From contig NZ_JACXYY010000006.1 of NCBI RefSeq assembly GCF_014779665.1, positions 310,001-374,000 on the forward strand: DNA of 64,000 bases, read 5' to 3'. Shown piece after piece: positions 7,927 to 15,863 of the stretch. A program made the translations under genes and the position numbers. Below the pieces are notes generated by a model that was not told the DNA's origin, did no database searches, and saw only the letters and a program-made list of their open reading frames with translations. Each line of letters begins with the position of its first letter. Positions within the stretch are counted from its first letter, which is position 1. Source of the DNA: Nocardioides hwasunensis. Lineage in GTDB: Bacteria > Actinomycetota > Actinomycetes > Propionibacteriales > Nocardioidaceae.

Positions 7927-8967
7927 ATGACTGACACCACCACCCCGCAGGAGAAGCCGACCCACACGGTCGTCGTCCCCAACAGCATCGACATGGTCTC
8001 GGTCCTGGGGCCGGGCGACGAGCACCTCCGGGTCATCGAGCGGGCCTTCAAGGCAGACGTCCACGTCCGGGGCAACCGCATCACCCTCGCCGGCGACTCC
8101 GCCGAGGTCGCGATGGCCGAGCGTCTCCTCGACGAGGTCGTCACGCTCGTGCGCACCGGCCAGGGCGTGACCGGCGAGACGGTCGAGCGGATCGTCCAGA
8201 TGCTGCAGACCGAGACGCAGGAGCGCCCGGCCGACGTGCTGAGCCTGAACATCCTGTCCAACCGCGGACGCACCATCCGGCCCAAGACGCTGAACCAGAA
8301 GCGCTACGTCGAGTCGATCGACAAGTCCACGATCACCTTCGGCATCGGCCCGGCCGGCACCGGCAAGACCTACCTCGCGATGGCGAAGGCGGTGCAGGCG
8401 CTCCAGGCCAAGGAGGTCAACCGGATCATCCTGAGCCGCCCGGCCGTCGAGGCGGGGGAGCGGCTCGGCTTCCTGCCCGGCACGCTGAGCGAGAAGATCG
8501 ACCCCTACCTGCGCCCGCTCTACGACGCGCTGCACGACATGGTCGACCCCGAGACGATCCCCAAGCTGCTGGCGGCCGGCACCATCGAGGTCGCCCCGCT
8601 GGCGTTCCTGCGAGGTCGCTCGCTCAACGACTCGTTCATCATCCTCGACGAGGCGCAGAACACCACGCCCGAGCAGATGAAGATGTTCCTCACCCGCCTC
8701 GGCTTCGGCTCGCGCATCGTCGTCACCGGTGACACCAGCCAGGTCGACCTGCCGTCGGGCACCAAGTCCGGCCTGCGGGTGGTCGAGGGCATCCTCGACG
8801 GCGTCGAGGACATCACCTTCTGCCGCCTCACCGGCACCGACGTCGTACGCCACCGGCTGGTCGGCCGCATCGTCGAGGCCTACGAGGTCTTCGACGCCAG
8901 CGCCGAGGCCCCGCAGGCGCAGCGTCCGCGCACCGGTCCGAAGTCGAGCGACCGGGGGCCGCGATGA
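7927..8967 (+). CDS. phoH: PhoH family ATPase
   Basis: A 346-residue P-loop protein with an N-terminal KH-like region (about 20-75) and the PhoH ATPase domain. Walker A is GPAGTGKT (141-148); Walker B is FIILDEAQN (237-245). RPAVEAGERLGFLPG and VVTGDTSQVDLP are further PhoH signatures. The family is linked to RNA metabolism and is nearly always coupled to ybeY, as it is here through a 4-bp ATGA overlap. The start chosen is the ATG at 7927; no strong ribosome binding site precedes it, so the exact start is less certain than the gene. Confidence 0.94.
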   Translation: MTDTTTPQEKPTHTVVVPNSIDMVSVLGPGDEHLRVIERAFKADVHVRGNRITLAGDSAEVAMAERLLDEVVTLVRTGQGVTGETVERIVQMLQTETQERPADVLSLNILSNRGRTIRPKTLNQKRYVESIDKSTITFGIGPAGTGKTYLAMAKAVQALQAKEVNRIILSRPAVEAGERLGFLPGTLSEKIDPYLRPLYDALHDMVDPETIPKLLAAGTIEVAPLAFLRGRSLNDSFIILDEAQNTTPEQMKMFLTRLGFGSRIVVTGDTSQVDLPSGTKSGLRVVEGILDGVEDITFCRLTGTDVVRHRLVGRIVEAYEVFDASAEAPQAQRPRTGPKSSDRGPR

Positions 8968-9425
8968 GCATCGAGGTGCTCAACGAGTCGGGCACCGAGC
9001 TCGACGTGCGTCGCCTCTCCCGGCTGGCGCGCTTCGTGATGGACGAGATGCGCGTCCACCCGCAGGCCGAGCTGTGCATCAAGGGCGTCGACGAGGACAC
9101 CATCGCCGAGCTCAACGGAAAGTGGATGGAGAAGGACGGCCCCACCGACGTCCTCGCCTTCCCGATGGACGAGCTGCGCCCCGGCAGGATCAACGAGGAG
9201 CCCGAGGAGGGCGTCCTCGGCGACCTGGTGCTGTCGCCGGCGGTCGCCGAACGGCAGGGCGAGGAGGCAGGTCACGGCCGGGAGGCCGAGATCGACCTGC
9301 TCACCGTGCACGGCATCCTCCACCTGCTCGGCTACGACCATGCCGAGCCCGAGGAGCACGCGGTGATGTTCGGCCTCCAGGGCGAGCTGCTCGACAAGTG
9401 GCGCGCCGCACCCGAGACCGCCTGA
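8964..9425 (+). CDS. ybeY: Endoribonuclease YbeY
   Basis: A 153-residue zinc-dependent RNase that acts in 16S rRNA 3'-end maturation and 70S quality control. The metal site HGILHLLGYDH gives His116, His120 and His126 of the H-x3-H-x5-H pattern. DVLAFPMDE, the second conserved block, is also present. It overlaps phoH by 4 bp and is followed 13 nt later by the CNNM/CorC gene. The phoH-ybeY-CorC order is conserved across actinobacteria. Confidence 0.96.
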   Translation: MSIEVLNESGTELDVRRLSRLARFVMDEMRVHPQAELCIKGVDEDTIAELNGKWMEKDGPTDVLAFPMDELRPGRINEEPEEGVLGDLVLSPAVAERQGEEAGHGREAEIDLLTVHGILHLLGYDHAEPEEHAVMFGLQGELLDKWRAAPETA

Positions 9426-9438
9426 TCGGGGCGACGAC

Positions 9439-10752
9439 GTGACCGCCGACATCTGGCAGCTCGGATCGGCCGCGCTGCTGGTCCTCCTGGCCGGCCTCTT
9501 CTCCGCCGCCGACGCCGCCCTCAACGGCTTCTCGCGCGCCCGCGCCGAGGAGCTGAAGGCCGAGGGCCGGGCCGGTGCCACCCGCCTGGTGATGATCCTC
9601 GACGACCCGCCGCGCTACCTCAACACGGCACTGCTGCTGCGCCTGCTGTGCGAGATCAGCGCGATCGTGCTGGTCAGCACGTGGGCCCGCGACGCCTACC
9701 ACGACGCGCTCGTGCCCAGCGTGCTCACCACGATCGGCGTGATGCTGGTCGTCTCGTTCGTCGTGATCGGTGTCGCCCCGCGCACCCTCGGCCGTCAGCA
9801 CGACGTCACCGTGGCCCTCGCGTCCGCGGGACCGCTCTCGCTGGTCACCACGATCCTCGGCCCGATCCCCGCGCTGCTGATCCTGCTCGGCAACGCGATC
9901 ACCCCCGGCAGGGGATTCAGCGAGGGACCGTTCTCCACCGAGACCGAGCTGCGCGAGCTGGTCGACATGGCCGAGGCCTCCGCCGTCATCGAGTCGGGCG
10001 AGCGCCGGATGATCCACTCGGTCTTCGAGCTGGGCGACACCATCACCCGCGAGGTGATGGTGCCGCGTCCCGACGTCGTCTACATCGAGCGCCACAAGAA
10101 CATCCGCCAGACGCTCTCGCTCTTCCTCCGCAGCGGCTACTCCCGCATCCCGGTGATCGAGGAGAACCTCGACGACATCGTCGGCATGGCCTACCTCAAG
10201 GACCTCGTCCGTCGTGACTTCGAGGCGCCCGACGTGGAGTTCACCCAGCGCGTCGACGAGGTCATGCGCCCGGTCCACTACGTCCCCGACTCCAAGCCGG
10301 TCGACGCCCTGCTCACCGAGCTCCAGGCCAGGAGGCAGCACATCGCCGTCGTCGTCGACGAGTACGGCGGCACCGCCGGGCTCATCACGATCGAGGACGT
10401 GCTGGAGGAGATCGTCGGTGAGATCACCGACGAGTACGACGCCGACGAGGACGAGGTCGAGCACCTCGAGGGCGCGGTGCGGGTGTCCTCGCGCTATCCC
10501 GTCGACGACCTCGACGAGATCGTCGGCTTCGCCGTGGAGGACGACGACGTCGACAGCGTCGGCGGGCTGATGGCCAAGCACCTCGGCAAGGTCCCGATCC
10601 CGGGCTCCGTCGTGGAGTGCCACGGCCTGCGGCTCGAGGCCGAGCGGGCCACGGGGCGTCGCAACAAGATCGAGACCGTGCTCGTCTCGGTCCTGCAGGC
10701 CGAGTCCGAGGATGCCGACGACGGCGCCTCGGTGGGCTCCGCGGGCCGCTGA
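9439..10752 (+). CDS. CNNM/CorC family membrane protein (hemolysin-like) with CBS pair
   Basis: A 437-residue integral membrane protein. A DUF21/CNNM transmembrane domain with about four hydrophobic helices (1-150) leads into a cytoplasmic CBS pair (about 205-325, with VMVPRPDVVYI and DEVMRPVHYVP) and a C-terminal CorC_HlyC domain (about 335-420). Related proteins act in Mg2+/Co2+ efflux or homeostasis; the old name hemolysin is misleading. It begins with GTG, 13 nt after ybeY in the same operon. The direction and identity of the transported ion cannot be read from sequence. Confidence 0.9.
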   Translation: MTADIWQLGSAALLVLLAGLFSAADAALNGFSRARAEELKAEGRAGATRLVMILDDPPRYLNTALLLRLLCEISAIVLVSTWARDAYHDALVPSVLTTIGVMLVVSFVVIGVAPRTLGRQHDVTVALASAGPLSLVTTILGPIPALLILLGNAITPGRGFSEGPFSTETELRELVDMAEASAVIESGERRMIHSVFELGDTITREVMVPRPDVVYIERHKNIRQTLSLFLRSGYSRIPVIEENLDDIVGMAYLKDLVRRDFEAPDVEFTQRVDEVMRPVHYVPDSKPVDALLTELQARRQHIAVVVDEYGGTAGLITIEDVLEEIVGEITDEYDADEDEVEHLEGAVRVSSRYPVDDLDEIVGFAVEDDDVDSVGGLMAKHLGKVPIPGSVVECHGLRLEAERATGRRNKIETVLVSVLQAESEDADDGASVGSAGR

Positions 10753-10806
10753 CGACCGCCGTCGATCTCACCCGTCGCGGGAGTTCCGCGCCCTCGGTGA
10801 GGCACC

Positions 10807-10812
10807 TACACT
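10807..10812 (+). promoter_or_regulatory. -10 element of the deaminase-like gene
   Basis: TACACT lies 6 nt before the ATG with no ribosome binding site between, which implies a leaderless message separate from the phoH operon. Confidence 0.5.
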
Positions 10813-10818
10813 CTCGCC

Positions 10819-11172
10819 ATGACCGACCTGTCAGCCGACCTGACGGCCGAGGACACGAAGCTGGTGACCCTCGCCCGCGCCACCCGCACCCGTGCCCGGG
10901 CCCGTGAGGGTGCCGCGGTCCGCGACCTCGACGGTCGGACGTACGCCGCTGCCAGCATCCGCCTGCCCCACCTGAGGCTGTCGGGGCTCGAGGTCTGCGT
11001 GGCGATGGCGATCTCGTCGGGCTCCCGCGGCCTCGAGGCGGCGGTGGTGCTCACGGACGGCGACTTCGTCGACGTCAAGGCCACGAGCGACTTCGCCGGC
11101 CCGGGTGTGCCCGTGCTGATCGGTGACGTCGAGGGCACCATCCACACCCGGCAGTCGACCCGCACGGTCTGA
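10819..11172 (+). CDS. Cytidine-deaminase-like protein lacking zinc ligands
   Basis: A 117-residue protein with the opening and core of the cytidine deaminase fold (RTRAREGAAVRDLDGRTYAAAS, quoted as RTRAREGAAVRDLDG then RTYAAAS), in the place between the CorC gene and era where actinobacteria often carry a gene annotated as cytidine deaminase. A working enzyme needs an H-A-E block and P-C-x-x-C. Neither is present; the aligned regions read LEVCVAMAISSG and FAGPGVPVLIG. It is therefore unlikely to be a zinc hydrolase. It may be a structural or nucleotide-binding relic with another role. Confidence 0.65.
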   Translation: MTDLSADLTAEDTKLVTLARATRTRARAREGAAVRDLDGRTYAAASIRLPHLRLSGLEVCVAMAISSGSRGLEAAVVLTDGDFVDVKATSDFAGPGVPVLIGDVEGTIHTRQSTRTV

Positions 11173-11173
11173 C

Positions 11174-11202
11174 CACATTGGTTGCCCAGGGCAACCAATG
11201 TG
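11174..11202. repeat. 29-bp near-perfect palindrome upstream of tmsA
   Basis: CACATTGGTTGCCC, one central A, then GGGCAACCAATGTG: two perfect 14-nt arms. It begins 2 nt after the stop of the deaminase-like gene and ends 40 nt before the tmsA -10 box. It could be an operator for a dimeric regulator of the methyl-fatty-acid operon or a transcript-end hairpin. No T-tract follows. Confidence 0.75.
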
Positions 11203-11242
11203 ACGTACGAGATAGTTCCTCGCGCTCGCCCGCGACACTCGC

Positions 11243-11248
11243 TAGCGT
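11243..11248 (+). promoter_or_regulatory. -10 element of the tmsA-tmsB operon
   Basis: TAGCGT lies 6 nt before the GTG start of tmsA, without a ribosome binding site. This is consistent with a leaderless operon promoter. Confidence 0.5.
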
Positions 11249-11254
11249 GGCGAT

Positions 11255-12619
11255 GTGCGAGTGCCGGTCGGTTGGGAGGAGCACGCCGCGGGGGTGGCGA
11301 GGCTCGAGAGGTCCTACGCAGCCCTTCCCCCGGGGGCCCCGGTGCGGCTGGCCAAGCGGACCAGCAACCTGTTCCGCGGCCGTGCCCAGCCAGGTCCCGG
11401 GCTCGACGTCTCCGGTCTCGCGGGGGTGATCGAGGTCGACGGCGACGTCGCCGAGGTGCAGGGCATGTGCACCTACGAGGACCTCGTCGAGGTGACCCTG
11501 GCCCACGGCCGCATCCCGCTGGTCGTGCCCCAGCTCAGGACCATCACCCTGGGCGGCGCGGTGAGCGGGCTCGGCATCGAGTCGACGAGCTTCCGCAGCG
11601 GTCTCCCGCACGAGTCGGTCCTCGAGATGGACGTGATGACCGGCTCCGGCGAGATCGTCACGACCAAGCCCGGCGACGAGCTGTTCGACGCCTTCCCCAA
11701 CTCCTACGGCTCGCTCGGCTACGCCACGCGGCTGCGCATCGAGCTCGAGCCGGTCCCGGCGTACGTCGCCCTGCGGCACGTCCGCTTCGACGACGCCTCG
11801 TCGCTGTCCGAGGCCGTCGCCGGGATCATGGAGTCGGGGGAGTGGGACGGCCAGCGGGTCGACGGGCTCGACGGTGTCGCCTTCACTCCCGACGAGCTCT
11901 ACCTGACGCTCGCGCGCTGGACCGACGAGCCCGGCCCGACGAGCGACTACACCGGTCAGCAGGTCTTCTACCGCTCGCTCCAGCAGCGCACGACCGACCG
12001 ACTCACCGTCCACGACTACCTCTGGCGCTGGGACACCGACTGGTTCTGGTGCTCGCGCGCGTTCGGTGCCCAGCACCCCCTCGTACGCCGCGTCTGGCCG
12101 CGTCGCCTGCGCCGCTCCGACGTCTACTGGAAGCTCGTCGCGCTCGACCGCCGCTTCGGCATCGGCGACCGCCTCGACCGCCGCGCCGGCAGGCCGCAGG
12201 GCGAGCGGGTCGTGCAGGACGTCGAGGTCCCGGTGGACCGGCTCCCGGAGTTCCTCGACTGGTTCGACCACGAGGTCGGGATGCGGCCGGTGTGGCTCTG
12301 CCCGCTCCGGGTGCGACGCGAGGGCGCCGACCGCCCGTGGCCGGGCTACCCGCTGACCGCCGGCACGACCTACGTCAACGTCGGGTTCTGGGGCGTGGTC
12401 AACGTGGGGCCCGACGCGCCCACGTCTCCTCGCAACCGCGCGATCGAGGCGAAGGTCTCCGACCTCGGCGGCCACAAGAGCCTCTACTCCGAGGCGTTCT
12501 ACGACCGTGACGAGTTCGACCGCCTCTACGACGTCTCGAACCTGACCCGCGTGAAGGCGCTCCACGACCCGGACGACCGACTCACATCCCTCTTCGACAA
12601 GGTGGTGCAACGACGATGA
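11255..12619 (+). CDS. tmsA: FAD-binding oxidoreductase of 10-methyl fatty acid synthesis (TmsA/BfaA-like)
   Basis: A 454-residue flavoprotein of the FAD_binding_4 class. ITLGGAVSGLGIESTSFRSG and FPNSYGSLGYATRLRIELE are the FAD-domain blocks (about 90-170), followed by a large substrate domain. It overlaps a cyclopropane-synthase-like methyltransferase by 4 bp. In mycobacteria and other actinobacteria this exact pair (bfaA/bfaB, also tmsA/tmsB) makes 10-methyl-branched acids such as tuberculostearic acid: the methyltransferase adds a methylene group to oleoyl phospholipid and this enzyme reduces it. The assignment rests on gene pairing and family. A DIMINUTO/DWARF1-type reductase with another lipid substrate is the alternative. 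Confidence 0.82.
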   Translation: MRVPVGWEEHAAGVARLERSYAALPPGAPVRLAKRTSNLFRGRAQPGPGLDVSGLAGVIEVDGDVAEVQGMCTYEDLVEVTLAHGRIPLVVPQLRTITLGGAVSGLGIESTSFRSGLPHESVLEMDVMTGSGEIVTTKPGDELFDAFPNSYGSLGYATRLRIELEPVPAYVALRHVRFDDASSLSEAVAGIMESGEWDGQRVDGLDGVAFTPDELYLTLARWTDEPGPTSDYTGQQVFYRSLQQRTTDRLTVHDYLWRWDTDWFWCSRAFGAQHPLVRRVWPRRLRRSDVYWKLVALDRRFGIGDRLDRRAGRPQGERVVQDVEVPVDRLPEFLDWFDHEVGMRPVWLCPLRVRREGADRPWPGYPLTAGTTYVNVGFWGVVNVGPDAPTSPRNRAIEAKVSDLGGHKSLYSEAFYDRDEFDRLYDVSNLTRVKALHDPDDRLTSLFDKVVQRR

Positions 12620-13917
12620 GCTTCGGCTCCAGCTTCAACCAGGGCGGCAGGATCTCCATCGCCGAGGCCATGGACCGGCTCGTGAGGGGAGGCCTGCCCG
12701 TCCGCTTCACCGCCTACGACGGCAGCAGCGCGGGCCCGCCCGACGCTCCCATCGGCCTCCACCTGCGCACCGAGCGAGGGCTCGCCTACCTGATGACGGC
12801 ACCCGGCGACCTGGGCCTGGCGCGCGCCTACGTCAGCGGCGACCTCGACCTCGAGGGCGTGCACCCCGCCGACCCCTACGCCGCGATGGTGCTGCTCAAG
12901 GACCACACCAAGTTCCGGATGCCCACCCCGGCGGAGGGGATCGCGATCGCCCGCAGCCTCGGCCTGTCGCACCTGCGCCCGCCGGCGCCGCCGCCTCAGG
13001 AGCACCTGCCGCGCTGGCGCCGCGCCGTCGAGGGACTGCGGCACTCGCTCGTGCGCGACGCCGAGGTGATCTCGCACCACTACGACGTGTCCAACCGCTT
13101 CTACGAGATGGTGCTCGGCCCGTCGATGGCCTACACGTGCGCCCTCTACGAGACGCCCGACGCGACGCTGGAGGAGGCGCAGTTCGCCAAGTTCGACCTG
13201 GTCTGCCGCAAGCTCGACCTCAAGCCGGGCATGACACTGCTCGACGTGGGCTGCGGCTGGGGCTCGATGGTCCGGCACGCCGCGCGCGAGTACGGCGTCA
13301 AGGCGCTGGGCGTGACCCTGTCGCTCGAGCAGGCCGAGTGGGCCAAGGGGGCCATCGACCGCGAGGGCCTCGGCGACCTCGTCGAGGTGCGCCACAGCGA
13401 CTACCGCGACGTCGTCGAGACCGGCTTCGACGCGATCAGCTCGATCGGCCTCACCGAGCACATCGGCGTGCGCAACTACCCGTCCTACTTCGGGCACCTG
13501 CGCGACCGGCTCGCGCCCGGGGGCCGGCTGCTCAACCACTCGATCACCCGCCGACACAACAGGCAGCAGGAGACCGGCGCGTTCATCGACCGCTACGTCT
13601 TCCCCGACGGTGAGCTGATCGGCTCCGGCACGATCATCGCCGCTGCGCAGGACCAGGACCTCGAGGTCCAGCACAGCGAGAACCTGCGCCTGCACTACGC
13701 CTCGACGCTGCGCGACTGGAACCGCAACCTCGTCGAGCACTGGGACGAGTGCGTCGCCGAGGTCGGCGAGGGCACCGCCCGGGTGTGGGGCCTCTACATC
13801 GCCGGCTCGCGCGTCGGCTTCGAGCGCGACGAGATCGAGCTGCACCAGGTCCTGGCCACGCGCAACCACGACGACGGTCGCTCCGGGTTCCCGATGCGCC
13901 CGGACTGGAAGCCCTGA
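12616..13917 (+). CDS. tmsB: SAM-dependent fatty acid C10 methyl(ene)transferase (TmsB/BfaB-like, CFA synthase family)
   Basis: A 433-residue member of the cyclopropane fatty acid synthase family. The AdoMet motif I is LLDVGCGWGSM (208-218), preceded by ISHHYDVSNRFYEMVLGPSM (152-171) and followed by GLTEHIG, both typical of CFA synthases. The N-terminal 120 residues form the lipid-binding part. It is translationally coupled to the FAD-dependent reductase upstream, the arrangement known for 10-methyl fatty acid synthesis. The substrate is expected to be the double bond of oleoyl chains in membrane phospholipid. A plain cyclopropane synthase cannot be excluded, but the tmsA partner argues against it. 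Confidence 0.85.
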   Translation: MSFGSSFNQGGRISIAEAMDRLVRGGLPVRFTAYDGSSAGPPDAPIGLHLRTERGLAYLMTAPGDLGLARAYVSGDLDLEGVHPADPYAAMVLLKDHTKFRMPTPAEGIAIARSLGLSHLRPPAPPPQEHLPRWRRAVEGLRHSLVRDAEVISHHYDVSNRFYEMVLGPSMAYTCALYETPDATLEEAQFAKFDLVCRKLDLKPGMTLLDVGCGWGSMVRHAAREYGVKALGVTLSLEQAEWAKGAIDREGLGDLVEVRHSDYRDVVETGFDAISSIGLTEHIGVRNYPSYFGHLRDRLAPGGRLLNHSITRRHNRQQETGAFIDRYVFPDGELIGSGTIIAAAQDQDLEVQHSENLRLHYASTLRDWNRNLVEHWDECVAEVGEGTARVWGLYIAGSRVGFERDEIELHQVLATRNHDDGRSGFPMRPDWKP

Positions 13918-13924
13918 CGGCCGA

Positions 13925-13930
13925 TACCGT
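13925..13930 (+). promoter_or_regulatory. -10 element of the SIP flavoreductase gene
   Basis: TACCGT lies 6 nt before the GTG at 13937 and 3 nt before the GTG at 13934, which favours the second start. The gene may thus be read both from here and from the tms operon. Confidence 0.4.
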
Positions 13931-13936
13931 GGGGTG

Positions 13937-14725
13937 GTGAGCACCCGCGCAGCGCAGTTCCAGGCGACCGTACGACGCCGGGAGTCGCTGTCGGACCACC
14001 TGGTGAGGCTGGTCCTCGACGGGCTCGACGGGTTCGCCTCGACGGGGATCTCCGACGAGTGGGTCGGCCTGGTCGTGCCCGGGCAGTTCCAGAGCCGCTA
14101 CTACACCGTTCGCGCGTTCTCCGGCGGTGAGCTGACCCTCGACGTGGTGGTGCACGACGTCGGGCTCGTGACCGAGTGGGCGATGCGTGACTGTGTCGGC
14201 GACACCGTGACGATCACCGAGCCGAAGGCGTCGTTCCTGCCTCCGGTCGGCGCCACCTGGCTGCTGCTCGTCGGCGACCTGACCGCGATGCCCGCGATGG
14301 CGCGCATCGTCGAGGAGCACCCCGACCTGACGACGTACGTCATGGCTGAGGTGCCCGACCAGGACGTGAGGGTCCTGTCCGGCTACCTGCCCGACACGGC
14401 GAACATCACCTGGCTCTCGCCACCCGCACCGGGTCAGAGCGCCCTGGCGCAGGTCGTGGAGGGCATCGACTGGCCCGAGGGCGAGGGCTACTTCTGGATG
14501 GCCGGCGAGTCCGCGCAGATGCGGGCGATCCGCAAGCACCTGATGCGTGGGGTCGGACTGCCCACGAGCCACTACGACGTGATGGGCTACTGGCGCGCGA
14601 CGGCCGCGCGACAGCCGCGCGCCGTCGACCCCGGACCGATCTGGCGCGCCGGCAAGGCCGCCGGCAAGAGCGACGAGCAGATCTGGGCCGACTACGACGC
14701 GGCACGAGAGGCGAGCGATGACTGA
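13937..14725 (+). CDS. Siderophore-interacting-protein family flavoreductase
   Basis: A 262-residue cytoplasmic NAD(P)H:flavin oxidoreductase of the SIP family. FAD-binding motif SRYYTVRAF lies at 53-61 (RxYT), with VVVHDVGLVTEWA next, and the C-terminal SIP domain ends with YFWMAGESAQMRAIRKHL. Family members reduce ferric siderophores. Here, though, there is no iron box, and the gene starts 20 nt after tmsB and overlaps era by 8 bp. That position opens the possibility that it feeds electrons to the tms pathway. The GTG at 13937 is favoured by -10 spacing; GTG at 13934 is the alternative. Confidence 0.85.
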   Translation: MSTRAAQFQATVRRRESLSDHLVRLVLDGLDGFASTGISDEWVGLVVPGQFQSRYYTVRAFSGGELTLDVVVHDVGLVTEWAMRDCVGDTVTITEPKASFLPPVGATWLLLVGDLTAMPAMARIVEEHPDLTTYVMAEVPDQDVRVLSGYLPDTANITWLSPPAPGQSALAQVVEGIDWPEGEGYFWMAGESAQMRAIRKHLMRGVGLPTSHYDVMGYWRATAARQPRAVDPGPIWRAGKAAGKSDEQIWADYDAAREASDD

Positions 14726-15797
14726 GCATGACGAGCACGGCCGGCACGAGGACGTCGTCGACCAGGACGTCGACGCGGACCTGGACGAGGACCTGGACGA
14801 GGACCTGGACGAGGACGACGAGCTCGACGGCGACTTCGACCTGTCCGGCGTCGCCCCCGCCGGCGCGTTCTACCAGGCGCCCGAGGGCTTCCGGAGCGGC
14901 TTCGCCTCGTTCGTCGGGCGGCCGAACGCGGGCAAGTCGACGCTGACCAACGCGCTGGTCGGGCAGAAGATCGTCATCACCTCGTCCAAGCCGCAGACCA
15001 CCCGCAACGTGGTGCGCGGCATCGTCCATCGCGACGACGCGCAGCTGATCCTGGTCGACACCCCGGGACTGCACCGTCCGCGGACCCTGCTGGGGGAGCG
15101 GCTCAACGACCTGGTGCGGACCACGTGGGCCGAGGTCGACGTGGTCGCGGTGTGCTTCCCGGCCAACGAGAAGATCGGGCCCGGTGACCGCTTCCTGGTC
15201 ACGGAGCTGGCCAAGGTGCGGCGCACGGTCCGCATCGCGGTGGCCACCAAGACCGACCTGGTCACCCCCGAGCAGCTGGGCCAGCACCTGCTCGACATCG
15301 CCGCGCTCGGCGAGGAGACCTCCACCGAGTGGGCCGAGATCGTGCCCGTCTCGGCGGTGTCCGGCGACCAGGTCCAGCTCCTGGCCGACCTGCTCGTCGG
15401 CCAGATGCCGGAGGGCCCTCCGCTCTACCCCGACGGCGACCTCACCGACGCCCCGGAGGAGGCGCTGGCGGCCGACCTGATCCGCGAGGCGGCGTTGGAG
15501 GGCGTGCGTGACGAGCTGCCCCACTCGATCGCCGTGGTGGTGGAGGAGATGGGCCTGCGCGAGGGCCGGCCCGACGACAAGCCGCTGCTCGACATCGTCG
15601 CCAACCTCTACGTCGAGCGGGACTCGCAGAAGGGGATCATGATCGGCCACAAGGGCTCGCGGCTGCGTGCGGTCGGCACGGCGGCCCGCAAGCAGATCGA
15701 GGCGCTGCTGGGCACGCCGGTCTACCTCGACCTCCAGGTGAAGATCGCCAAGGACTGGCAGCGCGACCCGCGCCAGCTGCGCAAGCTGGGGTTCTGA
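14718..15797 (+). CDS. era: GTPase Era with an acidic N-terminal extension
   Basis: A 359-residue Era, an essential GTPase for 30S assembly that binds 16S rRNA. G1 is GRPNAGKS (67-74), G3 is DTPG (114-117), G4 is TKTD, and the C-terminal KH domain contains GIMIGHKGSRLR. Canonical Era starts a few residues before G1. This one carries about 58 extra residues, mostly Asp/Glu, including three copies of DLDE. The ATG lies in an 8-bp overlap with the SIP gene. A start closer to the GTPase domain is possible, but no good site is visible there. Confidence 0.95.
   Translation: MTEHDEHGRHEDVVDQDVDADLDEDLDEDLDEDDELDGDFDLSGVAPAGAFYQAPEGFRSGFASFVGRPNAGKSTLTNALVGQKIVITSSKPQTTRNVVRGIVHRDDAQLILVDTPGLHRPRTLLGERLNDLVRTTWAEVDVVAVCFPANEKIGPGDRFLVTELAKVRRTVRIAVATKTDLVTPEQLGQHLLDIAALGEETSTEWAEIVPVSAVSGDQVQLLADLLVGQMPEGPPLYPDGDLTDAPEEALAADLIREAALEGVRDELPHSIAVVVEEMGLREGRPDDKPLLDIVANLYVERDSQKGIMIGHKGSRLRAVGTAARKQIEALLGTPVYLDLQVKIAKDWQRDPRQLRKLGF
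14778..14813 (+). repeat. Three perfect 12-bp tandem repeats inside era
   Basis: GACCTGGACGAG is repeated three times without change, coding for DLDE x3 in the acidic N-terminus of Era. Identical codons in all copies suggest recent slippage expansion. Copy number may vary between strains. Confidence 0.85.
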
Positions 15798-15836
15798 GGC
15801 GGGGTCGCCCCTGGGGTGACTCACGAGCCGTCCTGT

Positions 15837-15863
15837 GGTCGCATGTGCCATGCACATGCGACC
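15837..15863. repeat. 11-bp perfect inverted repeat over the start of the secreted hydrolase gene
   Basis: GGTCGCATGTG and CACATGCGACC flank a 5-nt spacer. The spacer and right arm contain the two candidate ATG codons (15850 and 15856). A hairpin in the mRNA would hide the start; as DNA it could be a repressor site. Confidence 0.7.

Noticed and set aside
14778..14813. Tandem 12-bp repeats as a CRISPR or mobile repeat
   Set aside because: They are in frame, contiguous, have no spacers and encode the acidic tail of Era.
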